This document shows positions 1 to 30,960 of a stretch of DNA of 64,000 nt, in pieces; the stretch's first letter is position 1; every line of letters starts with the position of its first letter. The notes under the pieces are model-generated. The model worked only from the letters and a program-made list of their open reading frames with translations. It did no database searches and was not told where the DNA came from. Where the stretch lies: positions 31,711-95,710 of the forward strand of contig MU831938.1 in assembly GCA_029204225.1 (NCBI GenBank), read 5' to 3'. The position numbers were made by a program, and so were the translations under genes. The DNA is from Diphasiastrum complanatum (taxonomy: Eukaryota; Streptophyta; Lycopodiopsida; Lycopodiales; Lycopodiaceae).

Positions 1-432
1 TAAAACTTCTGCACAACAAGTTTGCTTTCCATTCATGTTTATGATCTGTCCAAGCTCTTCAACAAATGAGCAAGAAAGACAACCTAGAAAGGAAGGGAAA
101 GCATCGTCTCCCACTCTTTCCAGTAATGTAGAATAAAAAGTTCCCAGCAGAATTCCTTTATAGAAAGAAAGTATTTCAGCATGTGGAGTAAATTCCTCTA
201 GCTCCTAACTTTCCAATGATCCTGAGATCCAAGAATTTAGAGTAAAATTTGTAAAGATCCAGCAAAAAACACATTGTCTACACACTCTCTTAAAAACGTC
301 CACATACACCATCTCTCCCCAAATGAATGCAAAATCAGGATACAAGGTGCTAAAGATTGCTAGATCTTGCAACCTAGTAACCTCCCATGATACCATAAAA
401 GAATACAAGTGAAATATGCTGAAAACATTCAC
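1..432 (-). pseudogene. possible exon(s) of an unrecognised gene, one in-frame stop
   Basis: Reading the minus strand from 432 to the left edge gives a single frame of 144 codons interrupted once, by a TAG at about 205-207. The part after the stop (204 to 1) is open for 68 codons, begins just after a TTAG that could be a splice acceptor, and reads like a leucine-rich helical protein (it contains the stretches SFYKGILLGTFYSTLLE and FPSFLGCLSCSFVEELGQI). The part before the stop is hydrophobic and less convincing. I do not recognise the family. It is not the missing end of the translocator encoded further right on the same strand. It could be an exon of a neighbouring gene, a pseudogene, or a chance open frame in AT-rich DNA. 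Confidence 0.25.
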
Positions 433-1348
433 AACTTACACGATTCAATGTAGAAGAAGATAGGATCTCAAAGGAGGCAAGTTCTCTCTCTATAATGAAT
501 GTAGAGTACACGTTGTAAAAATTCTGTAGCTGAAAATAATCACTGAACCTCTAGGAAGAGTCAAGTTTGTGATTATTTACAAGTTTACAAGGAGGCCTGT
601 TCTAGAATAAATTTGACATTAACCATAAGAAGGCCCACATTCTACTTGGAAAAGGTTTTGAATGTTCGTGACAAGTACTCTAGAGAAGCTTTTGACACTA
701 GAGAAAATTATGATGACCCCTAACCACCGTTTAGCGTGTGCCAATGTGGCACCTCCGCTTAGCAGAAAGCATCAATAGAGCGCTTACCTCCTCTCAGCAT
801 CTCCATAGGCAAGGTTATCGATTGCCATGGTTCTCAGGCCTCACGTCTTCATGTCTTCATCGGATGTTTCTATGTGAATGTTGTTTTTCCCAACAAATAG
901 GAGTCATGTAACAAGCAGTGATAACAATGTAAAAGATTCCCATTGCCTCAACCAAGCATTGAAGCACCATGATGATATGAGTGGATCAAAATCATAGTAA
1001 GGGTGCCTAAATATGAAACTTTTGAGCTTTATCTTCATCCTACGTGACAAAAGAGATCTTTACATTGTCCACATGTTCTCAAGATCAAGAGCATTTCATT
1101 TTCCAGCAAGGGGGATACGCATCAATAAGGAATTGGAGCTCTCGAGGGGCACCACTGCATTAACAGTGTTGTCAGTTGCTTGAATAACTGCTGAAACTTG
1201 TCTTCTGCTTTGGAGTTGGAACAGTGACCTACTTTAACAAACACAGCCACAAAAAACAGGATCATGCAACACTGCCTCGGAGAGAAAATGGGTAGGGCGA
1301 GGAGAAAGAAAGATCCATGCTCTTAAGGGAAGCCCAAGCAAAGCAGTA
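433..1348. other. no gene seen; non-coding or intronic
   Basis: I see no recognisable protein, RNA gene or element ends here. If the translocator continues past the left edge, this is part of its intron 5. Confidence 0.4.
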
Positions 1349-1349
1349 T

Positions 1350-1391
<42 letters not shown>
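1349..1391. repeat. (GT)n followed by (GA)n, tail of LINE copy B
   Basis: About 25 bp of TG repeat run directly into about 19 bp of AG repeat. Read on the minus strand this is the CT then CA tail attached to the 3' end of LINE copy B (motif CATTAATAAAGCTTT just before the tract). Confidence 0.9.
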
Positions 1392-4256
<2,865 letters not shown>

Positions 4257-4330
4257 AGAGAGAGAGAGAGAGATTTTATTTGGGACAGGCGTAAATAGTC
4301 ATTTATGTCCATCTTGGCCACACATATATA
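4257..4330 (-). mobile_element. 3' end of another microsatellite-tailed element
   Basis: On the minus strand, sequence ending GCCTGTCCCAAATAAAAT runs directly into (CT)8 at 4272-4257, which then abuts LINE copy A. The terminus differs from the A-D family but has the same architecture: an AATAAA-like end followed by CT repeats. The element body upstream is not recognisable. Confidence 0.4.
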
Positions 4331-4793
4331 ATTATCTATTTTTATCTTGTACGTGTGAACTTTTCTGGTGCAATAAAGCTCCTTACCTCCAACAAGGCTG
4401 TCTATGTAAAGGCTCCATAAACAAAGGAGCTTTGATGACCTTCAAGCAAAGACCATGCTACTATACCCTTTCTAAACAATTCACAATGCTAGCTTTTCTT
4501 GTAATTCACATGAGATTTTTTGGGATTTCTTTGTCAACTTTAGAAGAGATTTTCTTTTACACTTCATTTTGCTCTAGCTCTGAGTTACAGTTAGGATGAC
4601 TTCCTTTTCTGCATTCATGGAGACAGTTTACACTTTTATGGCTTGCAGCAAACTTGAATTTACTTTGTCGTAAAATGTACCTTTTTAGTGCTTCGAGGAC
4701 ATTATTATACCTTCTTTCTCTCTCTACGATGCCAAAGTACAAACCTAGATTACCATAAGCTGAATGCATGCAAGACAAAGTTCACAAACTAAC
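4331..4793 (-). other. start of translocator intron 5, nothing else seen
   Basis: This follows the GT donor at 4793-4792 on the minus strand. It is AT-rich with no recognisable exon or element. Confidence 0.5.
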
Positions 4794-21336
<16,543 letters not shown>

Positions 21337-21573
21337 CTCCTCCTCTTCTTCTGCTTGCTCGCACCTCTTCCTTCTCGTGCAAAACCCAAGAATTCTTCCT
21401 TCTCTTTCCCTTGGCGGCTGCTGGTGGCAATATCGTAGATAGACACATGTAACCGTCCTGATTTTGGTGCTTTGGCACCTGCTGCTGCCCCCGACTCCGG
21501 TGGCAAGATACTGAACCTCCTATCAAGGAGGCTGCTGGCCGCTGCTGCCAACCTAATTCTCTTTATAAATAAA
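21337..21573 (-). promoter_or_regulatory. PPT 5' UTR and candidate TATA box
   Basis: On the minus strand, TTTATTTATAAAG at 21573-21561 is a plausible TATA box about 225 bp before the chosen ATG. Transcription would start near 21530 and give a 5' UTR of about 190 nt. An open frame that begins near 21668 and overlaps exon 1 in another phase is only leader sequence. Confidence 0.45.
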
Positions 21574-21639
21574 GTCGGGGCTCTTTGAATCAAAATATTC
21601 CATTCAATTTTATCACCCACCCACCCAAAGTTTAAACAA

Positions 21640-21671
21640 AACACACACACACCCACGCACGCACGCACGCG
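21640..21671. repeat. (CA)n/(GCAC)n short repeat in the PPT promoter
   Basis: ACACACACACACCC followed by ACGCACGCACGCACGCG. Confidence 0.85.
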
Positions 21672-21867
21672 AAAATTAGTAAATTATGTTGATGATTTTT
21701 TCAAAGGTGACTTCTTTATTTTAGGTGAGTTTGAGTTGGCAAATAGTTTTTTTTTAAATTCTATAATATTGTATGACTTTTAGTTGTAATTTTTTAACTT
21801 TCATAGCAAAGGTACTCAAGTCTTTCATATCATCTTGTGGAACCATCAATTCATTGCATTAGCGTAG
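21672..21867. other. upstream of PPT, nothing recognised
   Basis: AT-rich sequence without visible features. Confidence 0.5.
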
Positions 21868-23110
21868 ATTTGTGGCTCATTGTACATCGAGTAATATATG
21901 CCAAGCCTAAAGAAGGAGCTCAAGGAGCCATGATTTGAACGATGTACCTAGCCTGAAATCAAGCGTGCAGCTCAACAATTGCATTGACGCGCTTATCAGG
22001 CTTGATGTGTGTTGTTCTTGACTATAGCATCACTTTGTGTGCTGGTCTAATATCACTTCGTATTTAAAAATTACAAAACACCAAAAACTTTAAAATTTAT
22101 AGAGGTCCAAGTTAAGGTAGCTTTTTTCACATGCATTTGTTTTTGTGTGCATTTTGTTTTTTCTTGTCTTCCATGTTAACGTGAGTCAATTCAAATGAAA
22201 GTAACAACTTAAGGAAAGTTAAGGCAAAATTGTAAAAGAGCCAAAAGCTTTGAAAATTATAGAGGTCCCACTTAAGCTAGCTTTTGTCACATACATTTGT
22301 TTTCGTGTGCATTTTGTTTTTTCTCATCTTCCATGTTAACACAACCAAGTTCAACTCAAGAAATCAACTTAAGTAAAGCTATCACCCTTGTGCAAAGGCA
22401 AGAGTATGTCATCAAGTTGGTCAAGCATTTCTATGAAAAAGTTAACATCAAGGGAAGAACCAAAAAGTGTGAAGACTTTCTTTGAGTGTATGAAACTTTA
22501 TTTTAACTTTTCATTCTTGGACATTTCAAAAGTATGCAACTACACATTGTACATCAAGTAATATGGCAAGCCTATAGAAGGAGCTCAAGGCACCAAGATG
22601 TCAAAGATGTAAGAAGTCGTGGTTCAAGCATGCAACTCAACAACTACATTGACACTCTTATCAAGCTTCATATGTTGGTCTTGACAATGCCATTATTTTG
22701 CGTTTTAGAGGTCGATGTTAAGCTCTACAAGCATTTGTTTTCGTGTGCATTTTGTTTTTTCTTGTCTTCCATGTTAATGTGAGTGAATTCAACTCAAGGT
22801 ATTAACTTAAGGAAGGCAAAGGCAAGACTGTGAGCCAAAGACTTTGAAACTTATGGAGGTCCAGACTCCAACTTAAAGCAAGAGTTTTCCACATGCATTT
22901 GTTTTCATGTGCGTTTTGTTTTTTCTCATCTTTCATGTTAACATGAGCAAAGTCAACTCAAGAGATCAACTTAAGTAAAGTAGTCACCCTTGCACAAAGG
23001 CACATACTATGTCATCAAGTTGGTGAAACAAGTTTGTGAAAAAATTAACATTAAGGGAAGCACCAAAAGTGTGAAGACTTTCTTTAAGTGTATGATAGTT
23101 GCTTTAAATT
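21868..23110 (+). repeat. degenerate duplicated block, two ~600 bp units with internal repeats
   Basis: The phrase TTGTACATC.AGTAATAT..GCCAAGCCTA.AGAAGGAGCTCAAGG occurs near 21885 and 22545. After each comes CTCAACAA.T.CATTGAC.C.CTTATCA. A second phrase (GCATTTTGTTTTTTC then TCTTCCATGTTAAC) occurs four times, near 22150, 22310, 22750 and 22910. The units are interspersed and partly deleted. They may belong to the gypsy element whose integrase remnant follows, but that link is a guess. Confidence 0.65.
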
Positions 23111-23428
23111 TTCATTCTTGGACATTTCAAAGGAAATGTCATGTCCTAGGTAAAATTAGTCCATAAGTGCATCCAAAGAGTTTGCTAAATGTAGCCATGG
23201 TGCTAAGTTAGAGTATGTTTATGTCATTACGTTTGCCAATAAAGTGACTTAGCCAACCATGCCATATTTGTATTGGTGGGAATTGTGATAATGGTTGTAA
23301 AGCCCAAATTAAGGTAATAAGGCCCCAAATTCAAGTTAGAGGCACTAAAGGACCACTATAAATATAGGAGGTCGTGCTAATTTGGAAGGAATTGACGGAA
23401 TTGTAAAGGACCAAGCTATGTTTGAGTA

Positions 23429-24060
23429 CTCCATTCCGCCCAGATACTAATGGGTAGACATAAAGGGTAAATCAATGGTTGGAATGTTACTTGCGACATT
23501 TTGTGGCATATCAACAAACAAAATGGATTGATTAGTTGCATTTGGCTTAGTTCAACTACAACTCAACACCCCACATGTCGACTGGAATGACCTCATTCTA
23601 CGTATTGTATGGATGTGAGCCTAAAAGTCCAATTGACATGGAGCTAGCAGATGTAATAGTGGAAGCAGTAGCGGATGAACTGCATAATATGCAAAACATC
23701 CTCAAGGCGAATCGAGACCATATGCGAGAGGCTCAACAAAAGATGAAATATTATGCTGACAAGCTTGGATCATTTCGTGAATTCCATGAAGGTGACTATG
23801 TGTATTTACGATTACAACCTTATTGTCAATCAATATTGAAGAAAACCCGGAGTGAGAAGTTAAATCCTCGATTTTATGGGCCATTTCAAATCATCAAACT
23901 GGTGGGAGAACTAGCATATGAATTGGATTGACTAATCATTACGAAAATGCATAATGTGTTTCATGTCAGCATGTTGAAAAAGCATATTGATAAGAATGTT
24001 CAAGAATTGCCACCAATCAACGAAGAAGGGAATTTGGTAGTGGAACCAGAGGTAGTACGT
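23429..24060 (+). pseudogene. Ty3/gypsy integrase C-terminal remnant
   Basis: Reads STPFRPDTNG, then RVNQWLECYLRHFVAYQQTK, NSTPHMSTGMTSFYVLYG, MKYYADKLGSFREFHEGDYV and PRFYGPFQIIKLVGELAYEL, followed by MHNVFHVSMLKKHI. These are the C-terminal integrase and GPY/F-type segments of gypsy Pol. Stops lie at GQTE (two), WLHLAEF (two) and after YELD. Four of the stops are one base from the expected codon, several as TAG for CAG, TGG or GAG, so the copy is old. Confidence 0.88.
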
Positions 24061-24189
24061 TACATACATATGCTCTTCTTACATTGGTATATTACCGATG
24101 CCTTTTCTTCCTTTTTTTTTCAATCAATAATTAAGAACTTTATGTATCTAGAGAGGATGACACGATTAGCTTATCAAAGGATTACGAGA
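24061..24189. other. junction between gypsy and copia remnants
   Basis: A short stretch that may include the degraded start of a copia LTR (GGACGTGCCTAATC on the minus strand near 24210), like the LTR end at 52850. Confidence 0.35.
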
Positions 24190-25139
24190 ACGGCTGATTA
24201 GGCACGTCCCAACGGTATCCTGTCAGACTCTGGAAAATGACGTACTCCTTGTACTTTCGCGATTTCCTTTGTACTTTGATGCGTGGAGATCCGTCGTGTA
24301 TCTTGACACGTGGAGATACGCCAACCCTTGGGTCTTCGTGTCTTCTTCTGCCTTTGGCCTTGCCATTAGGTTGCCTTGGGTCCAAGAACATTTTATCGTG
24401 TTCGTGTGACCTTCAGTCAACGAATGCTTCATTGTCGTCAATGAGCGCTCGACTGTCATCTTTGTATCTTCGGTCCTCGAAGGTGCATCCACGCAGCTCC
24501 CTTGTCTTTCTTCGGCCTTGAGCTCTAAAGATGGCAAAGCTTTATGGCTCAAAACAATTTGTTTCTTCAGCTCCCTCTCAAAGCGTGGTAGCTTTATGAC
24601 TCCCAAACTCTTCCTCTGCCTCTTGAACAAACCTTTGTCTAGGACTTTGTTGAAGATGTCCGCCACCATTTGCTTCATTCCGATGAAGTTGGTCTTCAGT
24701 TCATTTCTCATGACTAGGTCCCTCATCAAGGGATACTTGATTGCAATGTGTTTCGTTCTTGAGTGAAACACTGGGTCCTTCATCAGGTGGATTGTAGAAG
24801 TATTGTCTATCTGCAAAATCAGAGGCTCATGGTTGGTTTCACCTAGTCCGTCAAGGAACTATCTGAGCCATGTGATTTCATTGGCCATCTTCGCGACTGC
24901 AACGTATTTCGCTTTGCAGGAAGACTGAGCAATGATGGTCTGCTTCTTGCTGACCCAGAGAATTGTTGTGTCTGCTGCAATGGTGCACCCTCCCAAAACA
25001 CTTTTATAGTCATCCTTGAGTGATGCCCAACTTGCATCGTTGTAGGAGTGCAACTAGAATCCTTCATCACGAGAGTAACACAGCTCATAATCATTCGTCT
25101 TCTGATGGTACTACAAGATTCGCTTCACGATCATCCAAT
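24190..25139 (-). mobile_element. copia F1-type 3' fragment (RNase H to LTR edge)
   Basis: On the minus strand: YNDASWASLKDDYKSVLGGC, SKKQTIIAQSSCKAKYVAVA, then MQIDNTSTIHLMKDPVFHSR, TKHIAIKYPLMRDLVM and FNKVLDKGLFKRQRKSLGV. These are RNase H motifs closely like the F1 element at 34-38 kb. The coding frame runs on 100 residues past the usual end. The 5' side is cut at 25139; the 3' side ends near a GGACGTGCCTAATC motif that resembles an F1 LTR start. Confidence 0.82.
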
Positions 25140-25319
25140 GTTTTAAGCCTAGATTTGTTTATCGGTTACCTTGTCTATTTTCTACAATGAAGTGGCTTTT
25201 GGCCTAATCAACCTCAAGCTTGCTATCTTAGTCCCTTTTTAGCATGTATGCCTAATCTTGGAGTGTTTTTAATTTAGTCATGCTTGTAGAGAGAGAGTAG
25301 GAGCGTGTGGAGTCCTAGT

Positions 25320-26904
<1,585 letters not shown>

Positions 26905-27672
26905 GAGCAATTATTGAATCCACAGTCGAAAAAGATGATGTTTTGTAATTATTGTAAGAGCACTAATTATGAGATTCAAGATTGCATGATATCGAAAGCG
27001 ATGACCGTCAACAACAAGCAATCGGATCAACTGACAAATGCAGTTGCAATTACACGTCAATCTCATGTTCAAGACACAAACGAAGGAGCATTTATGATCA
27101 TATATTAGAAAACACAATTTGATAATGCTTGGTTTCTCGATTATGGAGCTAGTGAATATAAGACCAATCATTGTGAATATTTTCAATTCTATACGCCTTA
27201 CAGTATAGTGAAATTCGTTCATTTTGGCGATAGTAGTACACGCAATATCAAAGTTGAAGGCATTGTAAGATTGAACTTCCAACATGATCAACTCAAGTTA
27301 CTACCAAACGTTCTGCATGTACCTATTATTAGTAAGCAGAATTATTAATGTAGGTCATAGGATAAAATTTGAATATGCAAAATTGTCAATAGGAGAAATA
27401 AGTTCCTCACACTCGAAAAGAGACATGATATATATATGTATTGTGATTCATTGTTATTATGACACAAGTCCAGTCTTGAATACTTATGTTCTAGTCAATA
27501 AAGCATTACTTTGGCACTACGTCTATATCGAACATGTTTATAGAGTCCTTAGTACTTGATCTTGATTATCTAGACAAGAAGATAGACCTCCTTGTCTGCT
27601 GCATTATCGAAAAGCATAATAGGATTCCATTTAGATCAAGTCATAAGTATGCAAAAAAGGATGTCCTAGATG
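26905..27672 (+). pseudogene. copia F3 fragment, left half: Gag knuckle, protease, pre-integrase
   Basis: Reads CNYCKSTNYEIQDC (a knuckle with His replaced by Tyr), then WFLDYGASEYKTNH in place of the usual LDSGATQHM, FYTPYSIVKFVHFGDSSTRN and VLHVPIIS. It is closely related to element F2 but more decayed, with many stops. It ends at DVLDVVH, the first residues of integrase, where it switches to F1 sequence. The right half probably continues at 39046. Confidence 0.8.
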
Positions 27673-28039
27673 TTGTTCATGAAGAAACAAAACATTTCTA
27701 ATTACAAAGCCTTGCTAGCCTTCAGCCCTCAACCCGACGAAGACATTCACGAACTCGAAGATCTGGAGACACGAAGCACAAAAAGTTTCGCGAACACAAA
27801 ATTCAAAGGAAATGAAGACGAACAGTTCGCGAACACGAAAGTCAAAGGAGATGAAGACGAACGATTCGCGAACACGAAAGATCCACGAACGAGATTCCTT
27901 TGCGGTCCAGTACGAGAGAAAGGCATACAAGCAAAATGAAACTCGTTTTGCCCTCACGCTCCAAAGAGTACCAGCTAAGATCACGCAAGTATCCAGAAGT
28001 ACAGAGATCTGATCTGATGGCATGACATCAGCAGATACT
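27673..28039 (+). mobile_element. F1 3' internal region (post-RNase H) before an LTR
   Basis: Near-identical to 38351-38717, the stretch between RNase H and the 3' LTR of F1, from GTTCATGAAGAAACAAAAC onward. It is joined on its left to the F3 fragment. Confidence 0.85.
27785..27895 (+). repeat. ~39 bp minisatellite in F1 3' region (three units)
   Basis: Units contain TTCGCGAACACGAAA followed by GTCAAAGGAGATGAAGACGA-like spacer. A second copy of the array lies at about 38460-38565. Confidence 0.85.
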
Positions 28040-28717
28040 TCCTAGGTCGTGGCTAATCTACCACTCTTGTAACTCCATGACTAGTTGCTTAATCACTCTA
28101 ATCTTAGATTTACATAGAGCGACCATGCTTACTGGATGATACTTGACATATAGATCAACAGAATACATGCAGTGTAAAAACAAAACAGTCTGATGCTAGT
28201 AAGCTATCAAGACAAAAAATACATAATACTTGTCCGCCTGCATGCGAAGACAATTCTGTCTAGGATTAGAAGATCCAACTGCCCACTAGTAAAGCGAGAC
28301 GATTACTCGTGAGAGAATCGCGTTTCTCTCACGCCAATGCATTGCATTGGTATGCACGTAGTGCTCAAAGAATCAGAGAAGAAAATCAATAGATGATATT
28401 GTAGCCTTCGCACACATATCAATTCGTGTTGTATTTGATCTCGAATGCAAATGTTTCTGATGTTAATCGCGTGTCTGAGTTTCTTCTTGTTCATTTTGAA
28501 TTCCGCACTTTGGTTGAAACTATGTTGAATGTTGTATTAATTTTATGAACGTAGATTAGTAGTGACTGACTACACTCTGGAGGACTGTAGGAGTGATTCA
28601 GCTGGCAGTGTCTAGTGATCGCATCTGAACTCCATCCAAGACGAAGAGAGTCATGCTTGATTCGCCTTCGCGAAAGTTTTGTGAATCCGATGAATTCATC
28701 AGTCATTATTTTCAACA
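28040..28717 (+). repeat. F1 LTR (678 bp), shared or 5' LTR
   Basis: Begins near TCCTAGGTCGTGG (diverged from a TGTTAGGACGTG start) and ends TTTTCAACA one base before a perfect primer binding site. Its first ~310 bp are repeated at 38718-39045. It is preceded by F1 3' internal sequence and followed by an F1 5' leader, so it may act as the 3' LTR of one copy and the 5' LTR of the next. Confidence 0.8.
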
Positions 28718-28718
28718 G

Positions 28719-28730
28719 TGGTATCAGAGC
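28719..28730 (+). promoter_or_regulatory. F1 primer binding site
   Basis: TGGTATCAGAGC, perfect tRNA-Met type. Confidence 0.92.
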
Positions 28731-28819
28731 CCACCCCGTCATACTCTGACATAGCCGAGAAGCTATCAGATCCAGGAGGCCAAGCATTCAGACAATCAAC
28801 CATCAACAAGAAAACAGAC

Positions 28820-28916
28820 TTCAAGAAGCAATGGCTTCAATCAGCTGCATGCAGAGCAAGATCTGCACGATACTTGATTATTCAGGATCTAACTTTCTAG
28901 CCTAGAAAGTTAAGAC
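28820..28916 (+). pseudogene. F1 Gag N-terminus, interrupted by F2
   Basis: MASISCMQSKICTILDYSGS followed by NFLA-stop-KVKT. The matching leader at 41675 reads NFLSWKVKTSLILKGEG, so the stop replaces Ser-Trp-type codons and F2 sits exactly within KT|SLILKGEG. Gag resumes at 34367. Confidence 0.82.
28912..28916. repeat. target-site duplication of F2, left copy
   Basis: AAGAC, repeated at 34362-34366. Confidence 0.9.
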
Positions 28917-30001
28917 AGTTGGATTTACTCCTCCTACTCTCCTAAATCCCAATTTTAATCTGCCTCCATTCATGCTGCATATTTTTCTAACATTGTCACG
29001 TAGTCTGCATTTTTACACGCAAATTCGCACAAACGAAGAAAAGGCAAATGAATCGCGACATTGTGTTCTTACACAAGTCATGGTGACAGGCAAAAAGAGG
29101 ACACTACCTTACTGAATGCCAGAGGTGCCCTAACATATAAGGCACCCTGTAAATCTTATCCTAAGTCCATTCGTAAGAGTGATGCACTTTCACGTCATCA
29201 CCAACGTTCACTTCAATACTGGCTGACGTCGCACCTTTTCACCTTTACCCCATGCAGTTGTGCTAACAAATTGGACAACGATTGCAGCCACCCACGATCT
29301 CCTACAGACAGCACATCCACTCTGTACTTTCGCATCTGCACACTTGTAATATTATGTCTATATATTGGATACCATCTGCGTATTTGATGATGATGATCAT
29401 ATGATCAAGTGAGTTAAGAAGAGACCGAGACAAGGAGGTTTCATTCCTCATTACAGACTAAAATAAGCTTTGTAGGGCACGCGGTTTCGTCTGCTATTGT
29501 ATTGTGCTATGTCGCATTATTAACTTGTATACATTATATACTTAATCTGATACAGCTCTTTGTTCTGCATTCAGATATGTGTTAATATTGCTATGTTTGT
29601 TGTTTATTTTGTTTGATCTTTCTAGCTACTCTTTCTGATAATACACGATCAACTTTTAGTCTTGTCTTTCGCAAACAATTTGCGACTAATTATCAGTCAA
29701 GCACAGTCTAGCTCTTCGCGAATCATTCGCGACAGATAATTTGTCTTGAAATTCACGACAAATTATTTATCTAGCGCTTCATCCATTTAAATGTTTGGCT
29801 ACGTAATCTAGAATGACTGTGATTTCTATCACTAAAGTTCTGTTCATTTTGATAGGCATAGTCATGCTTAGGGAGAGAGTCATTTAACTCATTCCGCTAC
29901 GCATGAACATTTTCTGTTCGAGTTCGCTTCTCATTCGCTTCTTGTTCGAGTTCGTTTCTCGTTTGTACTCGTCACTTATTCTTCCTCCCTCTCTCCCAAC
30001 A
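28917..30001 (+). repeat. F2 5' LTR (1085 bp)
   Basis: Starts AGTTGGATTTACTCC (TG changed to AG) and ends CTCTCTCCCAACA. It contains a cluster of TTCGCGAA-like boxes near 29670-29775. Confidence 0.92.
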
Positions 30002-30012
30002 TAGTATCAAAG
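30002..30012 (+). promoter_or_regulatory. F2 primer binding site, mutated
   Basis: TAGTATCAAAG, two transitions away from TGGTATCAGAG. Confidence 0.75.
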
Positions 30013-30158
30013 AAATCTTTATAGCTCAATTAGCTCCCACAATACAAGACTCTACTAGCCTATAGAGGAATTGTTTTCTTGTTCTGAATTTTTTAGTATC
30101 AGATTTTCATTCTTAAGTCACTAATTGTTTTTCCTATCACTTAGACTAATTCTTCCAC

Positions 30159-30960
30159 ATGGATTCCCAAGGGAAAGCTAGTCCTCTCATGGACAAGCTT
30201 GATGGAGCCAATTACCATATGTGGAAATTTAAGATGAAGACTGTACTAATGGCAAAAGAATTGTGCGACGTTGTCACAGGTGCAGAAGGGAAACCCGAAG
30301 CGGACGACGCGACAATCGCCAGATGGAAGCTGAAGGATGGAAAAGCTTTCGCGTTGATCATCCTCAACATCACGAATACACAGATCGGCCATGTATCCGA
30401 GGCTCAGACATTGAAAGAAGTCTGGGACATCTTGAGCACACTATACGAAGTGCGAGATATAGCTTCTAAGCTACATCTCAGGAAGAAATTCTACTCCCTC
30501 AAGATGACGAATGGTGATTCTCTACAGAACCACAAAACAATTCAAGAACCTGCTAAGGCAAATGACCGCTGTCGGATCTGTCATAGACGATCAAGACGCA
30601 GTGATGCAACTGCTTACAAGCTTGCAAAGTTCTTACGACAGTTGGGTGATGATCATCACAACTCATCCAAAGTTGACTCTTTCGAGAGTCATCACTATGT
30701 TGTTGTAGGAAGACGCGAAGGAACAAAGCCTCAAGTTTCTCAGCTGATTCTCATGCCTTGTACACCAAAAAGGGCACGATAAAGCAGTAGAAGAAGAAAG
30801 GCCCGAAGCTATCAAAGCCAGACCGAAAACCAACTCAGCACAAGGAACAGTCGAATCCGTAGACAAAGAAGAAACTGTTTTGTAGATACTGCAAAAGAAA
30901 CAACCACGAAATTCAAGACTGTCGAATACTTCAAGCGAAGAACAACAACAAATGGCAGTC
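30159..30960 (+). pseudogene. F2 Gag, frameshifted
   Basis: Starts MDSQGKASPLMDKLDGANYH and has the copia Gag domain (YHMWKFKMKTVLMAKELC, WKLKDGKAFALIILNI, KEVWDILSTLYEVRDIASKL, QLLTSLQSSYDSWVMIITTH). A frame change near 30530 and stops near 30708 and 30781 break it. The zinc knuckle CRYCKRNNHEIQDC at about 30881-30922 is intact. Gag would form the particle packaging element RNA. Confidence 0.9.

Noticed and set aside
22085-23000. CRISPR-like spaced repeats
   Set aside because: Units are long, diverged and irregularly spaced in a plant nuclear context; they are ordinary duplications.
27812-28012. Possible repeat protein from the TTCGCGAACACGAAA array
   Set aside because: Lies after RNase H in the non-coding end of F1; the repetition is at DNA level and frames shift between copies.
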